In this document: positions 45,134-53,401 of the stretch, in pieces
How positions within the stretch are numbered: the stretch's first letter is position 1
Layout: each line of letters begins with the position of its first letter
Source of the DNA: Comamonas fluminis
Lineage (GTDB): Bacteria > Pseudomonadota > Gammaproteobacteria > Burkholderiales > Burkholderiaceae_C
Length of the DNA stretch: 64,000 nucleotides
Reading direction: 5' to 3'
NCBI RefSeq assembly: GCF_019186805.1
Contig: NZ_CP066783.1
Location: 983,501-1,047,500, forward strand
Notes under the pieces: model-generated
What the model was told of the DNA's origin: nothing
Databases searched by the model: none
What the model saw: only the letters and a program-made list of their open reading frames with translations
Made by a program: the position numbers and the translations under genes

Positions 45134-45269
45134 CGCAGGTTCTTTGATCCTCTATCCGGCCGCTGCAAGGAATGCGGAACAGCTTTACGGCTGTTTCAGT
45201 AATGCAGCAATAGCACCAATCCCGGCGCTTGCCAATTCTGGCGCGGACAAGATCAAGGTGGACTAAATC

Positions 45270-45656
45270 ATGAACCTGATCCAGACCCTCGAGCAAGAAG
45301 AAATCGCTCGCCTGAACAAGACCATCCCCGAATTCGCCCCTGGTGACACCGTCATCGTGAGCGTGAACGTGGTGGAAGGTACCCGTAAGCGTATGCAGGC
45401 TTACGAAGGCGTGGTGATTGCCAAGCGTAATCGCGGCCTGAACAGCGGCTTCACAGTGCGCAAGATCTCCAGCGGTGAAGGCGTGGAACGTACGTTCCAA
45501 ACCTACTCTCCCCTGATCGCCAAGATCGAAGTCAAGCGTCGCGGTGATGTGCGTCGTGCCAAGCTGTACTACCTGCGTGAGCGTAGCGGCAAGTCGGCTC
45601 GTATCAAGGAAAAGCTGCCCCAGCGCGTTAACAAGACTGCAGCTGCAGCCGAGTAA
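45270..45656 (+). CDS. rplS: 50S ribosomal protein L19
   Basis: The 128-residue protein matches L19: [20 protein letters not shown] at the start, then [20 protein letters not shown] and the [16 protein letters not shown] segment. It is the last gene of the rpsP operon. The 137 bp leader starts at an internal promoter and contains GCAATAG-type A/T-poor sequence with small dyads. A strong terminator follows. Confidence 0.98.
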   Translation: MNLIQTLEQEEIARLNKTIPEFAPGDTVIVSVNVVEGTRKRMQAYEGVVIAKRNRGLNSGFTVRKISSGEGVERTFQTYSPLIAKIEVKRRGDVRRAKLYYLRERSGKSARIKEKLPQRVNKTAAAAE

Positions 45657-45680
45657 TCCACGCGTCGGAAGTGATTCCGT

Positions 45681-45716
45681 AAAAGCCGCTACAGTTCGCT
45701 GTGGCGGCTTTTTTTA
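45681..45716 (+). terminator. Terminator of rplS
   Basis: AAAGCCGCTACAG, TTCG loop, CTGTGGCGGCTTT and a T-run. It ends the rpsP operon. Confidence 0.9.
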
Positions 45717-45732
45717 TGGCTGGTGCAAGTAC

Positions 45733-46437
45733 ATGGCTTCAACTGATAGTGCTTCGAAGAACTCAGGCTCTCTGGGTATTGCAGACCCCCGACTGGCTCC
45801 CCTGCTGGGCGTAGACAGCCAGCTTCCCCCTGTTCCCATTGCGGCGCAGACGCCGCAGGCGCTGCGGCATCGCTTTGCGGATGGGCGTGACTGGGTGCCC
45901 GAAGCAATGGAGGAAAAGCGCTTTACCACCCGAGCGCCTTCCGATGCGGCGGTGCTGGTGCCCATCGTCATGCGTGAACAGCCCACGGTGCTGCTCACGG
46001 TGCGATCGGCCAAGCTGTCCACGCACTCCGGCCAGGTGGCGTTTCCGGGGGGCAAGCGCGATCCGCAGGATCTCTCGGCCGAAGCCACGGCGCTGCGCGA
46101 GGCCAATGAAGAGGTGGGCCTGCAGGCGAAAAATGTGGAAGTGCTGGGCCGTTTGCCCATCTATGTCACAGGCACGGCTTTCAACATCACGCCGGTGGTG
46201 GCGCTGGTTCATCCGCAGCCTGCGTACTTTCCCAATCCTGGCGAGGTGGCGGATCTGTTCGAGGTGCCACTTTCCTTTTTGCTCAACCCCGCTCACCATG
46301 AGCGCCGCGGCATGCTGTGGCAGGGGGTAGAGCGCCAGTGGTTTGCCATGCCTTATCAGGATGGTGAGCAGCAGCGCTATATCTGGGGCGCCACTGCGGG
46401 CATGCTGCGCAATCTTTACCGTTTTTTATCGGCCTGA
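45733..46437 (+). CDS. Nudix hydrolase, CoA pyrophosphatase type
   Basis: The 234-residue protein has a Nudix box at about residues 106-129 (FPGGKRDP then ALREANEEVGL) and the LPIYVTGTAFNITPVVALV segment of the CoA pyrophosphatase (NudL/YeaB) subgroup. It should hydrolyse CoA and derivatives to 4'-phosphopantetheine and ADP. I chose ATG 45733, 13 bp beyond the rplS terminator; the longer open frame would overlap rplS. The cobD-like gene follows after 47 bp. Confidence 0.9.
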   Translation: MASTDSASKNSGSLGIADPRLAPLLGVDSQLPPVPIAAQTPQALRHRFADGRDWVPEAMEEKRFTTRAPSDAAVLVPIVMREQPTVLLTVRSAKLSTHSGQVAFPGGKRDPQDLSAEATALREANEEVGLQAKNVEVLGRLPIYVTGTAFNITPVVALVHPQPAYFPNPGEVADLFEVPLSFLLNPAHHERRGMLWQGVERQWFAMPYQDGEQQRYIWGATAGMLRNLYRFLSA

Positions 46438-46484
46438 AACTCTGCTTGTAACAAGCTGCATTACAGCGCCGGTATGATGAAACC

Positions 46485-47471
46485 ATGAGTTTTTTTGCCA
46501 TCCTGATCGCCTTGCTGCTGGAGCAGGCGCGACCGCTGGCTCGGTCCAATCTGGTGCAGGCTGGCTATCGTGCCTGGACGGTGACCGTACGCAGCAACTT
46601 TGACGCGGGCAAGCCCCATCACGGCTGGCTCGCCTGGGTCATGGCCGTGCTGCTGCCCTGTGTGGTGGTGCTGGGCATTTACTTTGCCTTGCTGCATCTC
46701 ATTGGCTGGCCCGTGGCCATGCTGTGGAATGTGGCGGTGCTCTATGTCACGCTGGGTTTTCGGCAGTTCAGCCACCATTTCACGCGTATTCGCGATGCAC
46801 TGGATGCAGGCGACGAATATGCGGCGCGGCAGGCGCTGGCCGACTGGCAGCAGGTGGATGCCAGCGAAGTGCCGCGCAGCGAAGTGGTGCGCCATGTCAT
46901 CGAGTACTCGGTTCTGGCCGCTCACCGCCATGTGTTTGGCGTGCTGTTCTGGTTCTCTGTGCTTTCGGCTCTGGGGCTGGGGCCGTTGGGGGCGGTGCTC
47001 TACCGCATGGCGGAGTACCTGTCGCGCGCCTGGTCGCGCAAGGGTGTGGAAGGCCTGCAGGCGCCTACCAGTGAACGCCTGCAGCGCGCTGCTGCCAAGG
47101 CTTGGTATGTGATCGACTGGCTGCCTGCGCGGCTGACGGCTTTGTCTTTTGCCATGGTGGGCAGCTTTGAGGAAGCCATCGACAACTGGCGCCTGTATGC
47201 CCAGCGCTTTCCCAATGACAACGATGGCGTGATTTTGGCAGCCACGGCTGGTGCCATCAATGTGCGGTTGGGGGGCGAGGCGCTGCGCCGGCGCGGAGCC
47301 AGCTATGGCGAAGAGGGTGACGAAGCGCAGTGGGAGTCTGGCAGCGAAGTGACGCCGGGGCGTGAGCCTGAGATGGCACACCTGCGCAGCGTGGTGGGCC
47401 TGGTCTGGCGCTCTGTCGTGGTCTGGCTGCTGCTGCTGGCGCTGCTGACTTTTGCCCGTTTGCTGGGCTGA
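46485..47471 (+). CDS. CobD/CbiB-like membrane protein
   Basis: The 328-residue protein resembles CobD/CbiB, the adenosylcobinamide-phosphate synthase family, with N-terminal FFAILIALLLEQARPL and about four membrane segments (residues 45-70, 75-92, 140-165, 305-325). No cobalamin genes are nearby, and several CbiB motifs are not obvious, so in this lineage it may have another role (it also resembles AmpE-like regulators). It follows the Nudix gene in the same orientation. A perfect dispersed hairpin follows the stop. Confidence 0.75.
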   Translation: MSFFAILIALLLEQARPLARSNLVQAGYRAWTVTVRSNFDAGKPHHGWLAWVMAVLLPCVVVLGIYFALLHLIGWPVAMLWNVAVLYVTLGFRQFSHHFTRIRDALDAGDEYAARQALADWQQVDASEVPRSEVVRHVIEYSVLAAHRHVFGVLFWFSVLSALGLGPLGAVLYRMAEYLSRAWSRKGVEGLQAPTSERLQRAAAKAWYVIDWLPARLTALSFAMVGSFEEAIDNWRLYAQRFPNDNDGVILAATAGAINVRLGGEALRRRGASYGEEGDEAQWESGSEVTPGREPEMAHLRSVVGLVWRSVVVWLLLLALLTFARLLG

Positions 47472-47489
47472 TGGTGTTGAATAGATAAA

Positions 47490-47530
47490 AATAGCTGCCA
47501 GCACTTATCTGTAAAGCGCTGGTAGCTATT
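47490..47530. repeat. Dispersed AGCGCTT hairpin, archetype copy
   Basis: AATAGCTGCCAGCACTTA and TAAAGCGCTGGTAGCTATT form a near-perfect 18 bp stem with a TCTG loop. It lies between convergent genes and could end both transcripts. Confidence 0.85.
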
Positions 47531-47566
47531 GATTTTGAAGTGACCGGGGCGATTTGCGCCGCAGAC

Positions 47567-48550
47567 TCAGTAGCCGACCTGGCTTAGCTCATCAAACAGT
47601 TCACCGTAAATACGATAGCGGTTATCGCTGATAGGCAGTGTGTCTGAGCCGTTTTTGACGGTATCAATCACGCCGCAGCCCGGCTCATGCAAATGCGTGC
47701 AGTTGTAGAACTTGCACTCCTTGGCATGGGCTCCGATATCGGGCATGCAGGCTGGCAGCTGCGTGGGGGCGATGTGGTAGATGCCGAACTCCTGAAAGCC
47801 CGGCGAATCGATGATGGCTGTGGTGCGTTCCTTGTCCACCCAGTACAAGGTGGTGCTGGTCGTGGTGTGCTTGCCGGTATTTAGCGCCTGCGAGATTTCG
47901 TTGGTGGCCACCCTGGCATCAGGCAGCAGCAGATTGATCAGCGTGCTCTTGCCCACGCCTGAGGGGCCCAGCACCAGCGTTGTCTTGCCCTGCAGCAGGC
48001 CGATGATGGCGTCGCGGTCTTCGTCGTCAGCATCTTCCAGCGACAGCGGCAGCACCATGTAGTGCGGTGGGTCATCTACGGCATCACGCATGGTGCGGTA
48101 GGGCGCAAGACGCTCCCAGGCGCGCAGGAAGGGCTCTTCCAGATCCATCTTGTTGAGCGCGATGATGGGCGTGATGTGCGCAGCCTCGGCGGCAATCAGG
48201 GCGCGGGCTAGCTGTACTTCGCTGAACACGGGCTCGGCGGCGATCAGGATCAGCAACTGGTCCAGATTGGCGGCAAAAGTTTTGGTGCGAATATCGTCCT
48301 GGCGGTAGAAGACATTGCGGCGCTCCACGACTTTTTCAATCGTGCCTTCATCGCCCTGGCCTGCAGGGGGGGCCAGCCATTGCACCTGGTCGCCCACCAC
48401 TGCCTGACTTTTTTTGCCGCGTGGGTGACAGATACGGCGCTCGCCGTCTGGCGTCTCAACCACGCAGTGGCGGCCGTAGCTGGCCACGACCAGGCCGGTC
48501 TGCATCTCACCCGATGTCTGGGCGCCAGGGCGCCGTCCATGTTTCGCCAT
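47567..48550 (-). CDS. rsgA: Ribosome small subunit-dependent GTPase RsgA
   Basis: The 327-residue circularly permuted GTPase helps late 30S assembly. An N-terminal OB-fold (MQTGLVVASYGRHCVVE) precedes the GTPase with order G4 (ALNKMDL), G1 (GPSGVGKSTLIN) and G3 (DSPGFQEFG), and a C-terminal zinc knuckle (ECKFYNCTHLHEPGC). It starts 9 bp after the PCD stop, in a tight minus-strand group Ste24-PCD-rsgA. The orn gene is divergent from that group; the rsgA-orn link is also seen in E. coli. Confidence 0.97.
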   Translation of the reverse strand: MAKHGRRPGAQTSGEMQTGLVVASYGRHCVVETPDGERRICHPRGKKSQAVVGDQVQWLAPPAGQGDEGTIEKVVERRNVFYRQDDIRTKTFAANLDQLLILIAAEPVFSEVQLARALIAAEAAHITPIIALNKMDLEEPFLRAWERLAPYRTMRDAVDDPPHYMVLPLSLEDADDEDRDAIIGLLQGKTTLVLGPSGVGKSTLINLLLPDARVATNEISQALNTGKHTTTSTTLYWVDKERTTAIIDSPGFQEFGIYHIAPTQLPACMPDIGAHAKECKFYNCTHLHEPGCGVIDTVKNGSDTLPISDNRYRIYGELFDELSQVGY

Positions 48551-48559
48551 AAATTCAGA

Positions 48560-48895
48560 TTAGCTCAGCAGTGCGTCGATGCGGCGTGCGCAGTCGATAT
48601 CGGTCTCGGAAATGCCGCCCACATCATGGGTGTTCAGGCTGACCTGGCAGCGGTTGTAGCCCACTTCCAGATCGGGGTGGTGGTCTTGCTGGTGGGCAAT
48701 CAGCGCCAGCGCGTTCACAAACGCCATGGTTTCGTAGAAGTTGGCAAAACGGTAAGTCTTGCGGATGGCGGGGCTGGCGCCACTGTCGGCCAACGCCCAG
48801 CCTTCCATGGAGGCCAGTTGTTCGCTCACCTGGGCAGCGCTCAGGGCGCTGCGCTTGTGTTGGGACCAGTCTTTTTGTTGCAGGGTCATGCTCAT
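48560..48895 (-). CDS. Pterin-4a-carbinolamine dehydratase
   Basis: The 111-residue protein (PhhB/PCD/DCoH) dehydrates 4a-hydroxytetrahydrobiopterin. The catalytic signature HQQDHHPDLEVGYNRCQV followed by LNTHDVGGISETD is complete. No phenylalanine hydroxylase gene is near; in such settings the enzyme may support other pterin or molybdopterin chemistry. It lies between the Ste24 protease gene (19 bp) and rsgA (9 bp), so it is cotranscribed. Start ATG 48895; an ATG two codons later is equally possible. Confidence 0.93.
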   Translation of the reverse strand: MSMTLQQKDWSQHKRSALSAAQVSEQLASMEGWALADSGASPAIRKTYRFANFYETMAFVNALALIAHQQDHHPDLEVGYNRCQVSLNTHDVGGISETDIDCARRIDALLS

Positions 48896-48914
48896 GTCGG
48901 GAACTCTTGTGGAG

Positions 48915-50216
48915 TTACAGGGTGCCTGCGGGGGCCGGCATGCGTGCCAGACGATCCACGGCGGGAGGGTGTGAGTAGTAAAAGCTCACATACCAGGGGT
49001 CTGGCGTGAGTGTGGACGCATTGTCCTCGTAAAGCTTGAGCAGTGCAGAAGCGAGCTGAGCACCATCGGCCTGCTGCATGGCATAGGCATCGGCCTGGAA
49101 CTCATCGCGGCGCGACATGGCAGACATCACCGGGGTGACAAAGAAGCTGAACACGGGCACGGCCAGCATGAACAGCAGCAAGGCCAGGGCGTTGTTTTCG
49201 GCAGGAACCCCGAAGTGTTTGCTCTGCAAAAGGGTGACGCCCAGGCCCGAATAGAACCAGGGTTGCTGGCTCAGCCAGCCCAGCAGGCCAAAGCCCAGCA
49301 GGGACACGCCAAACATCAGCACCATGCGCTTGGTGATGTGCTTGTGCTTGAAGTGGCCCAGCTCGTGGGCCAGCACGGCTTCCACCTCATCTGGGCTCAG
49401 TTGCTTCAGCAAAGTGTCATAGAACACCACGCGCTTGGAATTGCCAAAGCCTGTGAAATAGGCGTTGGCGTGGGCCGAGCGACGGCTGCCATCCATCACG
49501 AACAAGCCCTTGGCTGCAAAGCCGCAGCGCTGCATGAGGCTGGTGACGCGGCTTTTGAGGCTTTCATCGGCCAATGGCTGGAACTTGTTGAACAGCGGCG
49601 CGATAAAGCTGGGGAAGATCCACATCAGCAGCAGATTGAAGCCTGTCCAGGCTGCCCAGGCCCACAGCCACCACAGTGGGCCGGTCGAGCCCATCAGCCA
49701 CAGAATCAGCGCCGCCAGCGGCAGGCCGATGATGGCGCCCACCAGCGTGGATTTGAGCAAATCACCGAGCCACAGGCCCAGCGTCATCTGGTTGAAGCCA
49801 AAGCGCTGCTCCAGCTTGAAGGTTTGATACAGCGACAGCGGCAGCTCAATCGCTGCCGAAATCACGGCAAAGCTGGCCAGCAGGGCCAGTTGCTGCCACA
49901 GACCGGGGTTGATGAATTCCAGCAGCTTGAGGTTGAGCCAGTTCAGCCCGCCCAGCAGCGTCCAGCACAGCAGCACCGCGGCAGACAGTGTGATGTCGAT
50001 CAGCGAGAGCCTGGCCTTGGCCAGTGTGTAGTCAGCGGCCTTCTGGTGGGCCGCCAGGCTGATGCGGTGGGCAAACGCGGCGGGAACTGCTGTGCGATGC
50101 TGCGCCACATGCCGCACCTGGCGTGTAATCAGCAAGGCCCGCAGCAGCCATTGCAGCGCTACAGCAACTGCAAACAGCAGCGAAAGTGCCAAAGAAAAAT
50201 CTAGGTTGGAAGCCAT
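48915..50216 (-). CDS. Ste24-type M48 zinc metalloprotease
   Basis: The 433-residue membrane protease is homologous to CAAX prenyl protease 1. Membrane segments lie at about residues 8-26, 68-90, 105-125, 150-172 and 180-200. The active site HELGH is in AVLAHELGHFKHKH near residue 293, and the third zinc ligand in RRDEFQADAYAMQ. As bacteria lack prenylated proteins, it probably degrades or processes membrane proteins. I chose ATG 50216 (MASNLDF), since the open frame further up runs antisense into orn. It heads the Ste24-PCD-rsgA group, 30 bp divergent from orn. Confidence 0.92.
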   Translation of the reverse strand: MASNLDFSLALSLLFAVAVALQWLLRALLITRQVRHVAQHRTAVPAAFAHRISLAAHQKAADYTLAKARLSLIDITLSAAVLLCWTLLGGLNWLNLKLLEFINPGLWQQLALLASFAVISAAIELPLSLYQTFKLEQRFGFNQMTLGLWLGDLLKSTLVGAIIGLPLAALILWLMGSTGPLWWLWAWAAWTGFNLLLMWIFPSFIAPLFNKFQPLADESLKSRVTSLMQRCGFAAKGLFVMDGSRRSAHANAYFTGFGNSKRVVFYDTLLKQLSPDEVEAVLAHELGHFKHKHITKRMVLMFGVSLLGFGLLGWLSQQPWFYSGLGVTLLQSKHFGVPAENNALALLLFMLAVPVFSFFVTPVMSAMSRRDEFQADAYAMQQADGAQLASALLKLYEDNASTLTPDPWYVSFYYSHPPAVDRLARMPAPAGTL

Positions 50217-50246
50217 GTCTTGGCAGTGTAGGCGACAATTTGCGCC

Positions 50247-50855
50247 ATGTCTGAAGCTTCCTGTACGAATCCCCAAAGTGCTGCACCTGCGGCCACTGCG
50301 ACCCCTGTTCTGCCCAAATCCGACCTCAATCTGGTGTGGCTGGACTGTGAAATGACGGGGCTGAACCCCGATCACGACAAGATCATCGAAATTGCGGTGG
50401 TGGTCAGCAGTGCCGATCTTCAGACGCGCATCGAAGGGCCTGTCTTTGCCATTCATCAGTCCGATGCATTGCTGAACGGCATGGACGCCTGGAACAAGGG
50501 CACGCACGGCAGGAGCGGCCTGATTGAAAAGGTCAAGGCATCGACCGTGACCGAGGCGCAGGCCGAAGCAGCTCTGATTACCTTTCTGGGTAAATATGTG
50601 CCCAAGGGCAAGACGCCGCTGTGCGGCAACAGCATCGGGCAGGACAGGCGCTTCATGGAGCGCTACATGCCCAAGCTCAACAGCTTTTTTCACTATCGCA
50701 ACATCGATGTGAGCACGCTCAAGGAACTGGCCCGGCGCTGGAAGCCCGAGGCCTACACCTCGTTCAAGAAAGCGCAGCGCCACACCGCGCTGGCCGATGT
50801 GCATGAGTCCATCGATGAACTGCAGCATTACCGCAAAGAACTATTGAGTGTCTGA
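50247..50855 (+). CDS. orn: Oligoribonuclease
   Basis: The 202-residue DEDDh exonuclease degrades di- and short oligoribonucleotides, and pGpG from c-di-[15 protein letters not shown] carries Asp33 and Glu35; [16 protein letters not shown] and the late [11 protein letters not shown] give the remaining acidic residues and the His. The N terminus has about 23 extra Ala/Pro-rich residues compared with E. coli Orn; an internal start is not obvious. It is divergent from the protease group. Confidence 0.97.
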   Translation: MSEASCTNPQSAAPAATATPVLPKSDLNLVWLDCEMTGLNPDHDKIIEIAVVVSSADLQTRIEGPVFAIHQSDALLNGMDAWNKGTHGRSGLIEKVKASTVTEAQAEAALITFLGKYVPKGKTPLCGNSIGQDRRFMERYMPKLNSFFHYRNIDVSTLKELARRWKPEAYTSFKKAQRHTALADVHESIDELQHYRKELLSV

Positions 50856-50902
50856 ATGTGTCAATAGCGCTGACTCAAGGCTTTCAGCGATAGCCCTGCA
50901 AC

Positions 50903-51150
50903 TTGCGGGAAAACCCGGTGCGTGAGACAATGCACTGCTTACCCGATCCATGGGTAATTTGCGCATCTCCATCACACACCGGGTTCTTACTTGCGTACAA
51001 CGGCCAGCACAGCCGATACGCCAAGCCATAACGCCCATCTGCCCCGTTTTGCGAACGGGCCAGTCAAAGTCTGACGGTGGATGTTGATAACCAACCGTCA
51101 AAAGAAGTGGGCAGCACGCTGACTGCGCCGCTTTTTTTCGTGAGCTATTC
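50903..51150 (+). promoter_or_regulatory. Structured leader of the DEAD-box helicase gene
   Basis: The 295 bp gap after orn has a weak promoter (TTGCGG-17-GACAAT, 50903-50931) and then several stems: TTACCC/GGGTAA (50939-50957), CCCGTT/AACGGG (51043-51059), TGACGGT/ACCGTCA (51072-51100), and a T8 tract at 51131-51138 close to the start codon. An outer AACCCGGTG/CACCGGGTT pair (50912-50985) spans the first one. No ORF is supported here. Confidence 0.5.
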
Positions 51151-53238
51151 ATGACAGAAAACTCCCTGGAGCAGGGCCAAGTGGCCGCTGCTGATATCGC
51201 TTTGTCTTCTCCTGAACTCGATTCCCGTCTGGACGCCATGCTGGCCGACATGGACGCTGAAGATAACGCCTCTGCTGCTGAAGAAGGCGCTGCCGAAGAA
51301 GTGGCCGCCGAAGAAGTCCCTAACGGCTTTGTTGAACTGGGTCTGGCACCCGAGCTGGTGCAGGCCGTTGCTGATCTGGGCTACACCCAGCCTACCCCTG
51401 TGCAAGAGCAGGCCATCCCCAAGGCCATGAACAGCGGTGGCGAGCACCCCTTTGTGGACCTGATGGTGTCCAGCCAGACTGGCTCCGGCAAGACCGCTGC
51501 TTTCTTGCTGCCCGTGCTGCACACGCTGATCGGCCAGAAGGCTGAGGAAGATGCCAAGGCCAAGGCTGAATTTGACCGCATGGCCGAAGAAGCTGCTGCC
51601 AGCGGCCAGCCTGCGCCCAAGCGCAACCGCCGCAAGGACCCTACCAATCCTCGTAACTTCAAGGCTCCATCTCCTGGCGCCCTGATTCTGTGCCCCACAC
51701 GTGAGCTGGCTCAGCAGGTGGCGCATGACGCTATCGAGCTGGTCAAGCACTGCCGCGGCATCCGCATTGCCAACATCGTTGGTGGCATGCCCTACCAGCT
51801 GCAAATCGCCAAGCTGCAAAACGCCAACCTTGTGGTGGCCACTCCTGGCCGTCTGCTGGACCTGCAGCGCTCCATGCAAATCAAGCTGGACCAGGTGCAG
51901 TTCCTGGTGGTGGACGAAGCCGACCGCATGCTGGATCTGGGCTTTGCCGACGATCTGGCCGAAGTCAACCAGATGACGGCTCAGCGCAAGCAGACCATGA
52001 TGTTCAGCGCCACGTTTGCTCCCCGCATTCAGCAACTGGCCATGCGTGTGATGCACGACAACGGCGCGAACGTGCAAAAGATCACGATCACGACCGCTCA
52101 GCAAAAGCACGAGAACATCAAGCAAGTGCTGTTCTGGGCTGACAACGCCCAGCACAAGCGCAAGCTGCTGGACCACTGGCTGCGCGACAGCAGCATCAAC
52201 CAGGCCATCGTGTTTGCCTCCACCCAAGTGGAGTGCGACGGTCTGGCCAACGACCTGCAGCAAGAAGGCTTCTCCGCCGTGGCACTGCACGGCGCGCTGA
52301 GCCAGGGCCTGCGTAACCGCCGCCTGATGGCGCTGCGCAATGGTCAGGTGCAGATTCTGGTGGCGACAGACGTGGCGGCTCGTGGCATTGACGTGCCCAC
52401 CATCACCCACGTCTTCAACTACGGTCTGCCCATGAAGGCTGAGGATTACACTCACCGTATCGGTCGTACTGGCCGTGCGGGCCGCGAAGGCACGGCTGTG
52501 ACCTTTGCCGAATTCCGTGACCGTCGTCGCGTGTTCGATATCGAAGGCTACACACGTCAGCAATTCAAGTCTGAAGTGATTCCAGGCATGGAACCCCAGC
52601 AGCGCTTCCCCGCAGCAGGCGAGCGTGATGGCCGCCGTGGCGGCGGTGGCGGTCGTGGTGGTTTCGGTGGCCGTCGCGATGGCGAAGGCTATGGCCGCAA
52701 GTCCGGTTTCGGCAGCTTCGGCGGTGGTCGCGGCAATGACCGTGGCGGCTTCGGTGGCGACCGTGGTGGTGATCGCTTTGGCGGTGATCGTGGTGGCTTC
52801 GGTGCCCCTCGTGGTGACCGTTTTGCAGACCGTGGTGCTGATCGCGGTGGTGACCGTGGTTTTGGCGGCGGCCGCCCCAGCTTTGGTGGCGAGCAGCGCC
52901 CTGAGCGCAGCTTCGAGCGCCGTGATGACCAGCGTGGCGAACGCAGCTTTGGTGATCGCGGTGGCAACCGTGGTGGCTTCGGTGGTCAGCGTCGCAACGA
53001 CGGTCCTCGTGAAGGCGGTGACTTTGCCCGCAAGAGCTTTGGTGGTGCCCGTGAAGGCGCTTCCCATGGCGGCCGTGAAGGCGGCTTCCGTGGCGGTGAA
53101 TCGCGTGGTTTTGGTGGTGGCGACCGTCGCCCCGCCTTTGGCCAAAGCGCTGGCAAGCCTTACCAGCCCCAAGGCGAGCGTGGTGGTGATCGCGGCTTTG
53201 AGCGCAAGCCCCGTGCTCCCCGTCGTGATGAGCGTTAA
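51151..53238 (+). CDS. DEAD-box RNA helicase (RhlE-like) with RGG tail
   Basis: The 695-residue protein has an acidic N-terminal 50 residues, then all DEAD-box motifs: Q motif (GYTQPTPVQ), SQTGSGKT, PTRELAQQ, TPGRLLD, DEAD in VVDEADRMLDLGF, SAT, ATDVAARGID and HRIGRTGRAG. An insertion of about 45 charged residues follows motif I. Residues about 490-695 are a disordered RGG/FGG-rich tail with many Arg-Gly-Gly, Asp-Arg and Phe-Gly-Gly units. It should unwind RNA in ribosome assembly or mRNA decay and may phase separate. The leader is structured. Confidence 0.93.
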   Translation: MTENSLEQGQVAAADIALSSPELDSRLDAMLADMDAEDNASAAEEGAAEEVAAEEVPNGFVELGLAPELVQAVADLGYTQPTPVQEQAIPKAMNSGGEHPFVDLMVSSQTGSGKTAAFLLPVLHTLIGQKAEEDAKAKAEFDRMAEEAAASGQPAPKRNRRKDPTNPRNFKAPSPGALILCPTRELAQQVAHDAIELVKHCRGIRIANIVGGMPYQLQIAKLQNANLVVATPGRLLDLQRSMQIKLDQVQFLVVDEADRMLDLGFADDLAEVNQMTAQRKQTMMFSATFAPRIQQLAMRVMHDNGANVQKITITTAQQKHENIKQVLFWADNAQHKRKLLDHWLRDSSINQAIVFASTQVECDGLANDLQQEGFSAVALHGALSQGLRNRRLMALRNGQVQILVATDVAARGIDVPTITHVFNYGLPMKAEDYTHRIGRTGRAGREGTAVTFAEFRDRRRVFDIEGYTRQQFKSEVIPGMEPQQRFPAAGERDGRRGGGGGRGGFGGRRDGEGYGRKSGFGSFGGGRGNDRGGFGGDRGGDRFGGDRGGFGAPRGDRFADRGADRGGDRGFGGGRPSFGGEQRPERSFERRDDQRGERSFGDRGGNRGGFGGQRRNDGPREGGDFARKSFGGAREGASHGGREGGFRGGESRGFGGGDRRPAFGQSAGKPYQPQGERGGDRGFERKPRAPRRDER

Positions 53239-53265
53239 TCGCTGATCAGGTCTTGGCCTGAAACG

Positions 53266-53294
53266 AAAAGCCAGCTTTCGAGCTGGCTTTTTTT
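53266..53294 (+). terminator. Terminator of the helicase gene
   Basis: AAAAGCCAGCT, TTCG loop, AGCTGGCTTTT and more T. A classic UUCG-loop terminator. Confidence 0.92.
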
Positions 53295-53305
53295 GCGTCT
53301 TGAGC

Positions 53306-53400
53306 TATGAAAAAGAGAGCTGCTTGCGCTTGATTGAATTTGAGATCAGCACTAAAGGCGCCTGAATCCATTAGGTTGCAAGGGCTGGCAGCTATTATTT
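53306..53400. repeat. Dispersed repeat, long variant
   Basis: GAGAGCTGCTTGCGCTTGAT at left and GGGCTGGCAGCTATTATTTT at right. The two ends resemble the two subtypes of the AGCGCTT family; the centre is not palindromic. Confidence 0.5.
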
Positions 53401-53401
53401 T

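Noticed and set aside
50217..50828. Long N-terminal extension of the Ste24 protease
   Set aside because: The extra 204 codons are antisense to orn; the protein start at 50216 fits the family and follows the membrane topology.
51145..53172. 675-codon frame opposite the DEAD-box helicase, Thr/Ala-rich N terminus
   Set aside because: The Thr/Ala-rich part is the reverse reading of the RGG-coding repeats; no domain is recognisable and the helicase is complete on the other strand.
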